Assembly (NCBI GenBank): GCA_026414745.1
Contig: JAOAIK010000046.1
Span: 1-64,000, forward strand
Length of the DNA stretch: 64,000 nt
Origin: Roseococcus sp.
GTDB lineage: Bacteria > Pseudomonadota > Alphaproteobacteria > Acetobacterales > Acetobacteraceae
Reading direction: 5' to 3'
Shown: piece after piece, positions 1-10,768 of the stretch
Layout: each line of letters begins with the position of its first letter
Position numbering within the stretch: position 1 is the first letter of the stretch
Position numbers and translations under genes: made by a program
Notes under the pieces: generated by a model
Told to the model about the DNA's origin: nothing
What the model saw: the letters and a program-made list of their open reading frames with translations, nothing else
The model's database searches: none

Positions 1-1
1 T

Positions 2-1030
2 CCGCGCGACCTTGCGGCGGCCTTCCTCGCCAGCCCCGAGCACCAGGCCCGGCGCGGGCGCCCCTTCGTGCCGCGCGTCGCCGCGCGGCCGGACGCGGAG
101 GCGCTGGACGCCTGGCACCGTCTGCGCTTCGGCACCCCCGCACCGCCCGGGGCGGCGGTGCCCGACCTCGCCGCGCTGCGCGAGAGCCTGGTGGCGGGCT
201 TCGCCGCCCCGCCGGCCGAGGCGACGCCCGTGCGCCTCGGGGGGCGGACCCTTTCCCTCTCCGCGCCGGCGGGCGATGGCTACGCGCGCGCCCTGGCGCA
301 GGAGGCGGCGGCGCAGGAGGCGCTGCTGCGCCTCGTGCGCGCCCTGCTGCCCGACGGCGGGGAGGGGGCGGTGCTGCTGGATGGCGGGGCGAATCTCGGC
401 CTCGGTGCGCTCGCCATGGGCTTCGGCGCACCGCGCCATGCGCGGCTCTTGGCCTTCGAGCCGAATGCGGCGCTGCGGCCGCACCTCGCCCAGAACCTCG
501 CCCGGCACGGCTTCCTGCGCGCCGAATGCCGGGCCGAGGCGCTGGGCGCCGCGCCGGGCGAGGCGGTGCTGCGCGTCCCGCGCGACAACGCCTCGGTCGC
601 CTTCCTCGCCGGGCCGGACGCCCCGGCGCCGCCCGGCTGGGCCGAGGACCGGCGCGTGCCCGTCACCACCCTCGATGCCGTCGCCGCGGGGCTGCCGCGG
701 CTCGATGTCGTCAAGCTGGATCTCGAGGGCAGCGAGCCGGCCGCGCTCGCGGGCGGGCGCGAGGCGCTGCGCCGCTTCCGCCCGCTGGTGCAGGTGGAGT
801 TCAACCTCTGGACGCTGATGCGCTTCGCCGACCGCAACCCCTTCCGCGTGATGGAGGAGTGGGCGGCGCTGTTTCCCCACCTCCTCGTGCTGCGCGAGGG
901 GCGGCCCGTGGCGGTGGAGGGCGCGCTGGCGCGCTCCACGCTGGTGCACGAGGTGCTGATGTCCGACCGCCGCTACGAGGATCTCATCCTCTGCCACGAC
1001 CTCGGCTGGCTGGCGCGCTGGGGGGCGTGA
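2..1030 (+). CDS. FkbM-family methyltransferase, 5' end outside window (DUF4214 remnant upstream)
   Basis: The reading frame is open from the window edge. The first GTG is at 68, but the codons before it read as the end of a DUF4214-like repeat (AAFLASPEHQARRG), so the true start is probably upstream and this is the C-terminal part of a longer protein. The body has a SAM-binding Rossmann segment (LLDGGANLGLGALAMGF), a second motif (LLAFEPNAAL) and the FkbM-type acidic loop (LDVVKLDLEGSEPAAL). FkbM enzymes O-methylate sugars or small metabolites; with DUF4214 they are often found with surface glycans. The substrate cannot be read from the sequence. It converges on the aldo/keto reductase, with the stop codons directly abutting. 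Confidence 0.85.
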   Translation, partial: PRDLAAAFLASPEHQARRGRPFVPRVAARPDAEALDAWHRLRFGTPAPPGAAVPDLAALRESLVAGFAAPPAEATPVRLGGRTLSLSAPAGDGYARALAQEAAAQEALLRLVRALLPDGGEGAVLLDGGANLGLGALAMGFGAPRHARLLAFEPNAALRPHLAQNLARHGFLRAECRAEALGAAPGEAVLRVPRDNASVAFLAGPDAPAPPGWAEDRRVPVTTLDAVAAGLPRLDVVKLDLEGSEPAALAGGREALRRFRPLVQVEFNLWTLMRFADRNPFRVMEEWAALFPHLLVLREGRPVAVEGALARSTLVHEVLMSDRRYEDLILCHDLGWLARWGA

Positions 1031-1849
1031 TCAGGCGGCCCAGTCGGGGGCGAAGGACGGGTTCACGAAGCGGCGGTCCTTCGGCAGCGCATCGAGCGCC
1101 GCGACATCCTCGGGCGCGAGGCGCAGCGCGAGGGCGCCCAGGTTCTCCGCCTGGCGCGCCGCGCTTGCGGCCTTGGGCACGGCCGCCACCCGGCCCTTGC
1201 CCAGCAGATAGGCCAGCGCCACCTGCGCCCCGGTCGCGCCATGGCGCGCGGCGATGGCGCGCACCGCGGGGTGCGCCGCCACCTCGCCCTTGCCGAGCGG
1301 GGTGTAGCTCGTCAGCACCATGCCCGCCGCCTCGGTGAGCGCCAGCAGCCGCGACTGGTCGAGCAGGGCGTGGTGCTCCACCTGCAGGCAGGCGAGCGGG
1401 GCGATGGCGAGGTCGAGCGCCCGGCGCAGCAGCCCGGGCGGGAAGTTGGAGACGCCGAGCGCCTTCGCCCGCCCCTCCTCGCGCAGCCGCGCCATCGCCT
1501 CCAGCACCGAGGGCAGGTCGAGCGCCGGCGAGGGCCAGTGGATCAGCAGCAGGTCCACCGCCGCGAGCCCCAGCCGCTCGAGCGAGGCCATGGCGGCGGC
1601 GCGGAAGCGCGGCCCGTCGGGCTTGTCCCACCAGAGCTTGGTGGTGACGAACAGCGCCTCGCGCGGCAGGCCGCTGGCGCGCAGCGCCGCCCCCACCGCC
1701 GCCTCGTTGCCGTACATCTCGGCCGTGTCGATGTGGCGGTAGCCGAGCGCCAGCGCGCTCTCCACCGCCGCCTGGCACGCCGCCCCCTGCATCGGCCAGG
1801 TGCCGAGGCCGAGCGCGGGCATGACGAGCTGCTCCGTGCGCAGGATCAT
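1031..1849 (-). CDS. Aldo/keto reductase (2,5-diketo-gluconate reductase type)
   Basis: A 272-residue cytoplasmic NADPH-dependent oxidoreductase with a TIM-barrel AKR fold. The catalytic tetrad region is visible: GYRHIDTAEMYGNE (Asp, Tyr), VTTKLWW (Lys) and LLLIHWPSP (His). The cofactor segment near the C terminus (VAAVPKAASAARQAENL) matches the family IPK motif, with V-P-K. The ATG at 1849 overlaps the stop of the upstream WD40 gene by 4 bp (ATGA), which fixes the start and argues for translational coupling. It is the last gene of a cobW > WD40 > AKR operon. The substrate is unknown; family members reduce aldehydes or ketones such as methylglyoxal or 2,5-diketogluconate. Confidence 0.9.
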   Translation of the reverse strand: MILRTEQLVMPALGLGTWPMQGAACQAAVESALALGYRHIDTAEMYGNEAAVGAALRASGLPREALFVTTKLWWDKPDGPRFRAAAMASLERLGLAAVDLLLIHWPSPALDLPSVLEAMARLREEGRAKALGVSNFPPGLLRRALDLAIAPLACLQVEHHALLDQSRLLALTEAAGMVLTSYTPLGKGEVAAHPAVRAIAARHGATGAQVALAYLLGKGRVAAVPKAASAARQAENLGALALRLAPEDVAALDALPKDRRFVNPSFAPDWAA

Positions 1850-2880
1850 CGCCGGGAGAGGTCCAGCAGCGCGGCGAAGCCCTGCTCGGTGCCGAAGGCG
1901 AGCAGCGCGCCGGTCGCGTTCCACGCGAGCGCCGAGACGGCGCCGCGCCCGGGCGGCGCGATGGGCAGCACCCGGCCCGAGGCGATGTCGGCCAGCAGCA
2001 CCAGCCCGTCCTCGAAGCCGGCCGCCACCATCTCCTGCTGGGGGTGGCAGGCGACCCGGGTGCAGAGCACGGAATCCCCGCCCGCGAGCTCTGTCGGCGC
2101 CTTGCCCATCGGCCCGCCGCCGAAGAAGGGCCAGAGCACCACGCTCTCCGCCCCGCTCGTGGCGAGCCAGCGCCCCTTGGCGCTGAAGGAGAGGCTGTGC
2201 GTCTTGGCCGGGTAGCCCGACATGCGCATGTGCTGCCCGTCGGCAAGGCGCCAGCCGTGCAGCGCATTCTCCTGCATGGCGGTGACGACATGGCCGCCGT
2301 CGGGGTGGATCGCGATGGCGTGGTGGCTGCCCTTCCACTCCAGCAGCCGCGGCTTGTCCTCGCGCGCGGCGACGAACCAGAGCGAGGCGCCGTTGTAGTG
2401 GCTCGCCGCCACGCGCTTGCCCTTGGCGTCGAAGGCGAGCCCGGCCACCGTCGAGGGGTGGGGCAGCGACTTCAGCACCTGCCCCGTCGCGTCCAGCACG
2501 TGCACGGCCTTGGCCACGGCCGCCGCGCGCAGGCCCGACTCATGGGCCGCGACATGCTCCACCCATTTGCGGCCGAAGGCGGCCACCTCCTCCACCGCGC
2601 CGGCGGGGGTGACGCGCGCGAGGCGCCCGTCATCGCCCCCCGTCAGCACGCCCTCGGCCGCATCGGGGCAGAGCGAGAGCACCGCGCCCCTGTGCGCCTC
2701 CACCCGTGCCCAGTCGGCGCCCGGGTTGCGCGGGTCGGCGACATGCACGCTGCCATCGCCCAGGCCGAAGGCGAGGCTCTGCCCCTCGCGCCCGAAGCCG
2801 AGGCCGACCACCCAGGCCCCCAGCTCCCGCGCCACGCCGCGGGAGTCGAGGAGGTAGGCGATCTCCGCGCTCGCGCTCAC
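1846..2880 (-). CDS. WD40-repeat protein paired with CobW GTPase
   Basis: 344 residues forming a predicted beta-propeller. Repeats with the WD40 pattern recur along the length, for example [56 protein letters not shown] and [20 protein letters not shown]. There is no signal peptide or membrane segment, so it is probably cytoplasmic. It overlaps the cobW stop by 4 bp and the following aldo/keto reductase start by 4 bp. A WD40 protein coupled to a COG0523 GTPase recurs in alphaproteobacteria. A scaffold or client role for metal transfer is inference. Confidence 0.85.
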   Translation of the reverse strand: MSASAEIAYLLDSRGVARELGAWVVGLGFGREGQSLAFGLGDGSVHVADPRNPGADWARVEAHRGAVLSLCPDAAEGVLTGGDDGRLARVTPAGAVEEVAAFGRKWVEHVAAHESGLRAAAVAKAVHVLDATGQVLKSLPHPSTVAGLAFDAKGKRVAASHYNGASLWFVAAREDKPRLLEWKGSHHAIAIHPDGGHVVTAMQENALHGWRLADGQHMRMSGYPAKTHSLSFSAKGRWLATSGAESVVLWPFFGGGPMGKAPTELAGGDSVLCTRVACHPQQEMVAAGFEDGLVLLADIASGRVLPIAPPGRGAVSALAWNATGALLAFGTEQGFAALLDLSRR

Positions 2881-3854
2881 GCCTCCACCTGGCAGGCTTC
2901 GAAGCCCCGGCGCAGGACGGGCCGGTTCAGGTCGCGCCCGATGAAGACGATCTTCGACCGCCGGGGTTCGCCGGGCTTCCAGGGCGAGATGAAGTCGCCA
3001 TCCGCGATCATGTGCACGGCCTGGAAGGCGAAGCGGCGGTCCTCGCCCGGATAGGCGAGGATGCCCTTGGTGCGCAGCAGGTCCTGGCCCTTGCTGGCCA
3101 GCAGCTCCGTCATCCAGGCGTTGAACTTCTCGGGGTCTATGGGGCGGGAGACCTCGAAGCTCACGCTGGTCACCTCGCTGTCGTGCTCGTGCGCGTCCTC
3201 GCCGGAGAGGAACTCCGGCTCGCGCGCCAGGATGCGCTCCAGGCTGAAGGCGTCGCGGCCGATCACGCGCTCCACCGGCACGGCCGAGCGCGTGGAGCGG
3301 AGGATCTCCGCATAGGGGTTGATGGCGCGCACCTTGGCCTCGACGGCGGCGGCCTCCTGCTCCGTCACGAGGTCCATCTTGTTGAGCAGGATGAGGTCGG
3401 CGAAGGCGATCTGCTCCTCGGCCTCGCGCGAGTCGTTCAGGCGCTGGGAGAGGTGCTTCGCGTCCACCACCGTCACGATGGAATCGAGCCGCGTGGCGCG
3501 CTTCACGTCCTCGTCCACGAAGAAGGTCTGCGCGACGGGGGCGGGGTCGGCGAGGCCCGTCGTCTCCACGATGATGCCGTCGAACTTCTCGCGCCGCCGC
3601 ATCAGCCCGGAGAGGATGCGGATGAGGTCGCCGCGCACGGTGCAGCAGATGCAGCCGTTGTTCATCTCGAACACCTCCTCGTCGGCGTCCACGACGAGGT
3701 CATTGTCCACGCCGAGCTCGCCGAACTCGTTGATCACCACGGCGAAGCGCTTGCCGTGGTTCTCGGTGAGGATGCGGTTCAGCAGCGTGGTCTTGCCGGC
3801 GCCGAGATAGCCGGTCAGCACGGTGACGGGGACGGGTGCGCGGGTGTCGCTCAT
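2877..3854 (-). CDS. CobW/COG0523-family metallochaperone GTPase
   Basis: A 325-residue P-loop GTPase of the G3E family. Walker A is GYLGAGKTT (residues 15-23), the CxCC metal-binding motif is [10 protein letters not shown] (C68, C70, C71), and the base-recognition motif is NKMD in LLNKMDLV. The C-terminal CobW_C domain has a short His/acidic patch (EDAHEHDSE) typical of zinc-handling members. COG0523 GTPases insert or allocate metals, usually Zn2+, into client proteins using GTP. Cobalamin synthesis is unlikely because no cob genes lie nearby. First gene of the operon with the WD40 and AKR genes. A stable hairpin surrounds its ribosome-binding site (listed separately). Confidence 0.92.
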   Translation of the reverse strand: MSDTRAPVPVTVLTGYLGAGKTTLLNRILTENHGKRFAVVINEFGELGVDNDLVVDADEEVFEMNNGCICCTVRGDLIRILSGLMRRREKFDGIIVETTGLADPAPVAQTFFVDEDVKRATRLDSIVTVVDAKHLSQRLNDSREAEEQIAFADLILLNKMDLVTEQEAAAVEAKVRAINPYAEILRSTRSAVPVERVIGRDAFSLERILAREPEFLSGEDAHEHDSEVTSVSFEVSRPIDPEKFNAWMTELLASKGQDLLRTKGILAYPGEDRRFAFQAVHMIADGDFISPWKPGEPRRSKIVFIGRDLNRPVLRRGFEACQVEA

Positions 3855-3875
3855 GGGGGGGGAACTCCTCCCCCC
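3855..3875 (-). promoter_or_regulatory. G-run/C-run hairpin presenting the cobW Shine-Dalgarno in its loop
   Basis: On the minus strand the mRNA leader reads six G, then AGGAGTT, then eight C and immediately the ATG of the CobW GTPase. The G-run can pair perfectly with the C-run, leaving the AGGAG ribosome-binding site in a seven-base loop directly next to the start codon. Such a structure should affect initiation. Whether it senses anything is unknown. Confidence 0.5.
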
Positions 3876-3888
3876 AGAGATGGACCGC

Positions 3889-3914
3889 GCGCGGGGCGCT
3901 GAAAAGCCCCGCGC
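3889..3914 (-). terminator. GC hairpin downstream of cydB (terminator-like, no U-tract)
   Basis: A perfect 9-bp inverted repeat (GCGCGGGGC at 3889-3897, GCCCCGCGC at 3906-3914) with an 8-base loop lies just after the cydB stop and before the cobW gene on the same strand. No run of T follows, so factor-independent termination is doubtful. It may mark the operon boundary. Confidence 0.4.
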
Positions 3915-3919
3915 GGGGC

Positions 3920-4930
3920 TCAGTCATACTTCAGCTCCCGCGCCTTGCCCCCGAACACCCGCCAGATCACCGCCGTGTAGAGCCCGATCACCGGCAGCAC
4001 GAGCCCCGCACCCACCAGGATGATGAGCAGGCTCTCCGGCGCCGCCGCGGCCTCGAAGATGGTCAGCCGCTCGGGCACGATATAGGGCCAGAAGGAATAG
4101 GCGAGGCCCTGGAAGCACAGCGCGAAGATGGCGCAGGTGGCGGCGAAGGGCACCCAGTCCAGCGCGTGGTCCGCGCGCGGGAAGCGGCGCAGGAAGATGT
4201 GCAGCAGCAGGAACAGCGCGCCGGTGGCGAGCGGGATGGGCGCGAGCCCCAGCACCTCGGGGAAGTCGAACCAGCGCTCGAAGATGCGCGGGCTGGCGAG
4301 CGGGGTGGCTGCGCTGATCACCAGCACGCCGCCCCAGGTGGCGTAGAGCGCGCCGCGCGCCCAGGCCGCCGCGCGCGCCTGCAGCGCGCCCTCGGTGCGC
4401 CAGACCAGCCAGCAGGCGCCGATCAGCGTGTAGCCGGCCACGACGATCAGCCCGACGAGGACGGAAAAGACCAGCGCCCCCCAGCCCTCGGCGAAGCCCA
4501 GGATGTAGCTGCCCAGCATCCAGCCCTGGCTGAAGGCGGCCAGCACCGAGCCGGCCTGGAAGGCCATGTCCCAGCGCGGCTTCTGCCCCTCGGGCGCCTT
4601 GGCGCGGAATTCGAAGGCCACCCCGCGCAGGATCAGCGCCGCCAGCATCAGCGCCACCGGCAGGTAGAGGGCGGTCAGGATCATCCCGTGCGCGGCGGGG
4701 AAGGCCACGAGCAGCAGCCCCACCCCCAGCACCAGCCAGGTCTCGTTCGCGTCCCAGAAGGGGCCGATGGAGGCGATCATGCGGTCGCGCTCCGCCTCCT
4801 CCGGCGTGCGCCGCAGCAGCACCCCCACGCCGAGGTCGAAGCCGTCCAGCATGGCGTAGAGCAGCATGGAGAGCGCCATCAGCAGGGCGAAGGCGATGGG
4901 CAGCCAGGCGCCCGGGGGCAGGGTCTCCAT
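3920..4930 (-). CDS. cydB: Cytochrome bd-type ubiquinol oxidase subunit II
   Basis: A 336-residue integral inner-membrane protein with eight or more hydrophobic helices. The family signature DGFDLGVG is near the N terminus ([18 protein letters not shown]), followed by [10 protein letters not shown]. Together with CydA it oxidises quinol and reduces O2 to water without pumping protons. The length matches the short cyanide-insensitive (CioB) branch rather than E. coli CydB. The ATG at 4930 lies 5 bp after the cydA stop, so the two are co-transcribed. The C terminus (ARELKYD) resembles the usual ending of this branch. Confidence 0.95.
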   Translation of the reverse strand: METLPPGAWLPIAFALLMALSMLLYAMLDGFDLGVGVLLRRTPEEAERDRMIASIGPFWDANETWLVLGVGLLLVAFPAAHGMILTALYLPVALMLAALILRGVAFEFRAKAPEGQKPRWDMAFQAGSVLAAFSQGWMLGSYILGFAEGWGALVFSVLVGLIVVAGYTLIGACWLVWRTEGALQARAAAWARGALYATWGGVLVISAATPLASPRIFERWFDFPEVLGLAPIPLATGALFLLLHIFLRRFPRADHALDWVPFAATCAIFALCFQGLAYSFWPYIVPERLTIFEAAAAPESLLIILVGAGLVLPVIGLYTAVIWRVFGGKARELKYD

Positions 4931-4935
4931 CGCGC

Positions 4936-6285
4936 TCACTCCGCCGGCTGGGGCTGGGGCCGGAAGGGGCCGGTGCGCACCTCCTCGCCCGCCCGCCCGC
5001 CCCTGGCCGCGAGGTGGTAGAGCGTGCCGATGTAGGCCGCCAGCAGCACCGCATAGATGGCGAGGTAGAGCGCGAGGGAGACGCCGATGGTCGCGGCCGG
5101 CACGGGCCCCGCGGCCTCGCCGGTGCGCAGGATTCCGGTCACCAGCCAGGGCTGGCGGCCGATCTCGGTGACATACCAGCCCGCGAGGGTGGCCACCCAG
5201 CCCGAGAAGGTCATCGCCACCAGGGCGCGGGCCAGCCAGCGCCCGGGCGCGCGGCCCCGGCGCAGGGCGAGGGCGCCCCACCAGCCCACCAGCAGCATCA
5301 GCACGCCCACCCCCACCATGACGCGGAAGGCATAGAACACCGGGGCCACCGGCGGGTGCTCGCCGATGAACTCGTTGAGGCCGCGCACCTCGCCCTCCCA
5401 CTCATGGGTGAGGATGAGGGAGGCCATGTTGGGGATGGCGATCTCGAAGCGGTTGGTGCGGTTCGCCTCGTCGGGGATGGCGAAGAGGCGCAGCGCCGCG
5501 CCGCGCTCGGTCTCCCACACGCCCTCCATGGCGGCCACCTTCTGCGGCTGGTGCTTCAGCGTGTTCAGCCCGTGCAGGTCGCCCGCGAGGATCTGCGCCG
5601 GGATCAGCACCGCCCCCAGCACCACGCCGGTGCGCAGCGCCTTGAGCACGCCGGGCGCACGGTCCCCGCGCAGCCAGCGCCAGGCCGAGAGGCCCGCGAT
5701 CAGGAAGGCCGCCGTCAGCCCCGAGGCGAGCAGCATGTGCGCGAGCCGGTAGGGCATGGAGGGGTTGAAGACGATGGCGAACCAGTCGGTCGCGTGCGCC
5801 ACGCCGTCGCGGATCTCGTAGCCCGCGGGCGTGTGCATCCAGGAGTTCAGCACCAGGATCCAGAAGGCCGAGAGCGAGGTGCCCACCGCCACCAGCACGG
5901 TGGCGAGGGTGTGCAGCCAGTCGGGCACGCGGCGATAGCCGAACAGCATGATGGCGAGGAAGGAGGCCTCGAGGAAGAAGGCCGTCACCACCTCATAGGC
6001 CAGCAGCGGCCCCGCGATGTTGCCCACGCGCTCCATGAAGCCCGGCCAGTTGGTGCCGAACTGGAAGCTCATGGTGAGCCCCGAGACGACGCCGAGGGCG
6101 AAGCTCAGCGCAAACACCTTCACCCAGAAGCGGTAGGCCTCCATCCAGGCCTCGTCCCGCGTCGCGTTGAAGCGCAGCTTGAAGAAGAGCAGCAGCCAGC
6201 CCAGCGCGATGGTGATGGTGGGGAACAGGATGTGGAAGGAGATGTTCGCCGCGAACTGGATGCGCGCGAGCAGCACGGGGTCCAT
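4936..6285 (-). CDS. cydA: Cytochrome bd-type ubiquinol oxidase subunit I (short Q-loop)
   Basis: A 449-residue multi-helix membrane protein that carries the three haems of a bd oxidase. Conserved ligands are visible: the N-terminal His in NISFHILFPT (haem b595), the His in YRLAHMLLAS and the Met in FRVMVGVGVL (haem b558), plus the quinol-loop motif GRQPW. It is shorter than E. coli CydA (522) because the Q-loop is short, as in CIO-type oxidases, which are often cyanide tolerant and may bind little or no haem d. It is preceded by a GbsR/MarR-type regulator 3 bp upstream and followed by cydB. No cydX-like small subunit was seen after cydB. Confidence 0.95.
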   Translation of the reverse strand: MDPVLLARIQFAANISFHILFPTITIALGWLLLFFKLRFNATRDEAWMEAYRFWVKVFALSFALGVVSGLTMSFQFGTNWPGFMERVGNIAGPLLAYEVVTAFFLEASFLAIMLFGYRRVPDWLHTLATVLVAVGTSLSAFWILVLNSWMHTPAGYEIRDGVAHATDWFAIVFNPSMPYRLAHMLLASGLTAAFLIAGLSAWRWLRGDRAPGVLKALRTGVVLGAVLIPAQILAGDLHGLNTLKHQPQKVAAMEGVWETERGAALRLFAIPDEANRTNRFEIAIPNMASLILTHEWEGEVRGLNEFIGEHPPVAPVFYAFRVMVGVGVLMLLVGWWGALALRRGRAPGRWLARALVAMTFSGWVATLAGWYVTEIGRQPWLVTGILRTGEAAGPVPAATIGVSLALYLAIYAVLLAAYIGTLYHLAARGGRAGEEVRTGPFRPQPQPAE

Positions 6286-6288
6286 GGG

Positions 6289-6885
6289 TCAGCCTTTCTT
6301 CGCGGCGGCCCTCGCGCCCGGGGGGCGCCGCGGCCTGCGGGTGACGATCTCCTGGAAGCGTTCGGTCGCCTCCAGCACGCGGGCGACGCGCCCGCCGAGC
6401 TTGAGCAGCGCGATCAGCCGCTCGTCCGGCAGCGTCTGGACATCGTCCATCCAGCCGGTGAGCAGGGAGATCACGTCGTAGAGGGACTGCATGCGCGCCT
6501 GGGCGTGCGCCTCCTCGGGGCTCGCGGGCCGCTGCATCAGCGTGTCGCGCAGCAGGGTGAGGGTGGGGTCCACCTCGCGCTTGCGGCGCTCCTCGGCGAG
6601 GATGCGCACGATCTGCCAGACATCCTCGGGCGTGGAGAAATGCTCGCGCCGGTCGCCGGGCAGGTGCTGCAGGCGCACGAGGCGCCAGGCCTCCAGCTCC
6701 TTCAGCCCCATGGAGACGTTGGAGCGGGAGAAGCCGAGCTTCTGCGCGATCTCGTCGGCCGGCAGGGGGCGTTCGGAGAGGAAGAGCAGGGCGTAGATCT
6801 GCCCCACGGTGCGGTTGATCCCCCAGCGCGAGCCCATCTCGCCGAAGTGGAGGACGAAGGCGGCGGTGGCGGGGGGGAGGTCCAT
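6289..6885 (-). CDS. GbsR/MarR-family transcriptional regulator of the cyd operon
   Basis: A 198-residue DNA-binding protein. The winged helix-turn-helix spans about residues 25-85 (PADEIAQKLGFSRSNVSMGL is the HTH) and is followed by a basic, coiled C-terminal part that ends in a Lys/Arg/Ala tail. The family (COG1510) usually acts as a repressor. It sits 3 bp upstream of cydA, so it probably controls oxidase expression and its own. The start at 6885 was chosen because the frame upstream runs through the divergent promoter region and loses family-like sequence. A palindrome lies just upstream of the start. Confidence 0.85.
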   Translation of the reverse strand: MDLPPATAAFVLHFGEMGSRWGINRTVGQIYALLFLSERPLPADEIAQKLGFSRSNVSMGLKELEAWRLVRLQHLPGDRREHFSTPEDVWQIVRILAEERRKREVDPTLTLLRDTLMQRPASPEEAHAQARMQSLYDVISLLTGWMDDVQTLPDERLIALLKLGGRVARVLEATERFQEIVTRRPRRPPGARAAAKKG

Positions 6886-6898
6886 GGCCACGAGTATG

Positions 6899-6914
6899 TT
6901 CAGGAAGTTCTGAA
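6899..6914. promoter_or_regulatory. TTCAG-N6-CTGAA palindrome, candidate operator of the cyd regulator
   Basis: A perfect 5-bp inverted repeat, TTCAG and CTGAA separated by 6 bp, lies about 14 bp upstream of the regulator start in the divergent region between the cyd operon and dnaG. It is embedded in one of the few AT-richer stretches nearby. A second short palindrome, GTTCC-N7-GGAAC (6948-6964), lies closer to dnaG. Autoregulation by the adjacent GbsR-type protein is inference. Confidence 0.4.
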
Positions 6915-7012
6915 AATACAAGCCGGGCTGTCGGACTTTCCGCGAGCGTTCCGAAAGCGGGAACCCTGCTTCCCCCGTCCGCCCGGCCGCCTCTCCTGCT
7001 ACATCCCGCCCC

Positions 7013-8797
7013 ATGGCCCTGCCCCCCGCCTTCCTCGACGAGCTGCGCGCCCGCACCCCCATGCCGGCGCTCGCCGCCCGGCGCGTGCGGCTCTCGAAAT
7101 CCGGGCGGAACTGGAAGGGGCTCTGCCCCTTCCACACTGAAAAGACGCCCTCCTTCTACGTCTACGAGGACAGCTTCCACTGCTTCGGCTGCGGCGCGCA
7201 TGGCGATGCCTTCGCCTGGCTGATGCGCTGCGAGGGGCTCGGCTTCATGGAGGCGGTGGAGCGGCTCGCCGCCGAGGCGGGCATGGAGCTGCCCAAGCCC
7301 AGCCCCGAGGCCCGCGCCCGCGACCAGCGCGCGCGCGATCTGCACGCGGTGCTGGAGGCCGCCGAGGCCGCCTACCGCCGCCGCCTCTTCGCCCCGGAGG
7401 GGGCGGAGGGCCTCGCCTATCTGCGCCGCCGGGGCCTCTCGGACGAGACCATCGCCCGCTTCGGCCTGGGCTGGTCCGGCGGGGGGCGCGGCGCGCTGGC
7501 GGCCGAGCTGCGCGCGCAGGGCATCGAGCCCGCCCAGCTCGTCGAGGCCGGGCTGATGCAGCCGCGCGAGGAGGGGCCGCCTGCCGACCTCTTCTTCAAC
7601 CGCGTGATGTTCCCCATCCGCGACCGGCGCGGCCGCACCATCGGCTTCGGCGGGCGCATCCTGGGCGATGGCCAGCCCAAATACGTGAACGGGCCGGAGA
7701 CGGCGCTGTTTTCCAAGCGCCGCAGCCTCTACGGGCTCGACCTCGCGCGCGAGGGCGTGTTCCGCGGCGCCCGCCTCCTCGTCGTCGAGGGCTACATGGA
7801 CGTGATCGCCCTCCATCAGGCGGGTTTCGCCGGCGCGGTGGCCCCCCTCGGCACGGCGCTGACGCCCGAACAGCTCGAGACGCTCTGGCGCATCAGCCCC
7901 GCCCCCGTGCTCTGCTTCGACGGGGACGCGGCGGGCGCGCGGGCGGCGGGGCGCGCGGCGGAGGTGGCGCTGCCCCTGCTCGGCCCGGAGCGCACCCTCC
8001 TCTTCGCCGCGCTGCCCGCGGGCGAGGATCCGGACTCGCTGCTCGCCAGGCGCGGCCCGGCCGGGATGGAGGCGGTGCTGGACGCCGCGCGGCCGCTCGC
8101 GGAGGCGCTCTTCTCGCTCATCGCCGGAACGACGCTGCCCGAAGCGCCCGAGGCGCGCGCCGCCATTCGCCACCGCCTGGCACAGGCGGCGCAGTCCATC
8201 CCGGACCGTGCCCTGGCGGCCGAGTTCCGCCGCGCCCTGCTCGACCGCTTCTTCGCCCTCTCCCGCCGCCGCCCGGGGCCCGCCGCCGCCCCCCGCCATC
8301 CGCGACCCGTCCCCGATGCCCGGGCGGTGCAGGCCGAGCGCGCGCGCATCCTGGTGGCGATCTGCCTCCACCACCCCGGGCTGCTGCCCGAGATCGAGGA
8401 GCCGCTTGCGCTCCTCGACCTCCCAGAGGGGCCGGCGAAGCAGGTCAGGGATGCCCTTCTCGCCTGGATCCCGCAGGCCGAGCGCCTTGACTCGGCCGAG
8501 TTGATCGCCCACCTCGAGAGTGGCCCCACCGCGGCGGCAACAGCCGTGGTGTTGCGGCCCGCCGGCCTTCCGCCGGAAGCGCGGGCCGGCGCCCAGCCGC
8601 GCGAGGCGCTGGACGCCTTCTGGCAGATGTTCGGCTTCCTGCGGGGCGAGGCGCAGCTCGCCGAGGACATCCGGGCGGCGATCGCGGCCCTGGCCGAGCA
8701 CAACGATCCAGCGGCCCAGGCCCGCCTGATCGGCCTGACGGCGGCGCGGGAGGCGCGGCGCCGGGGCGAGGTGGAGGATCTCTCCGCCGCGGGGTGA
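7013..8797 (+). CDS. dnaG: DNA primase
   Basis: 594 residues. The N-terminal CHC2 zinc finger has ligands C38, H41, C57 and C60 (CPFHTEKTPSF, then FHCFGCGAHGD). The catalytic core follows, with the TOPRIM motifs VVEGYMDVIALHQAGF and CFDGDAAGARAA for Mg2+ binding. The C-terminal region (about 430-594) should bind the DnaB helicase. It makes RNA primers for replication. It is transcribed away from the cyd operon and is followed 63 bp later by rpoD, the usual macromolecular-synthesis pairing; rpsU is not present. Confidence 0.97.
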   Translation: MALPPAFLDELRARTPMPALAARRVRLSKSGRNWKGLCPFHTEKTPSFYVYEDSFHCFGCGAHGDAFAWLMRCEGLGFMEAVERLAAEAGMELPKPSPEARARDQRARDLHAVLEAAEAAYRRRLFAPEGAEGLAYLRRRGLSDETIARFGLGWSGGGRGALAAELRAQGIEPAQLVEAGLMQPREEGPPADLFFNRVMFPIRDRRGRTIGFGGRILGDGQPKYVNGPETALFSKRRSLYGLDLAREGVFRGARLLVVEGYMDVIALHQAGFAGAVAPLGTALTPEQLETLWRISPAPVLCFDGDAAGARAAGRAAEVALPLLGPERTLLFAALPAGEDPDSLLARRGPAGMEAVLDAARPLAEALFSLIAGTTLPEAPEARAAIRHRLAQAAQSIPDRALAAEFRRALLDRFFALSRRRPGPAAAPRHPRPVPDARAVQAERARILVAICLHHPGLLPEIEEPLALLDLPEGPAKQVRDALLAWIPQAERLDSAELIAHLESGPTAAATAVVLRPAGLPPEARAGAQPREALDAFWQMFGFLRGEAQLAEDIRAAIAALAEHNDPAAQARLIGLTAAREARRRGEVEDLSAAG

Positions 8798-8826
8798 CCC
8801 GCGCGCGGCGATGCACATAGGTTAGA

Positions 8827-8842
8827 GGGGGTCTTCTCCCCC
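8827..8842 (+). promoter_or_regulatory. Small GC hairpin in the dnaG-rpoD gap
   Basis: GGGGG and CCCCC separated by TCTTCT form a 5-bp hairpin between the dnaG stop and the rpoD start. It ends 18 bp before the rpoD ATG and precedes the likely ribosome-binding site CGGAG (8850-8854). It may be a partial terminator, an mRNA processing site or a leader structure. Confidence 0.3.
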
Positions 8843-8860
8843 GCAGCGACGGAGTGGCGC

Positions 8861-10767
<1,907 letters not shown>

Positions 10768-10768
<1 letters not shown>

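Noticed and set aside
2877-3854. Cobalamin biosynthesis CobW role
   Set aside because: No other cob genes are in the window; the CxCC motif and His patch fit metal-handling COG0523 members better.
6886-7137. N-terminal extension of the cyd regulator back to 7137
   Set aside because: The added 84 codons run through the divergent promoter region and into dnaG, are not family-like, and the ATG at 6885 fits the family length.
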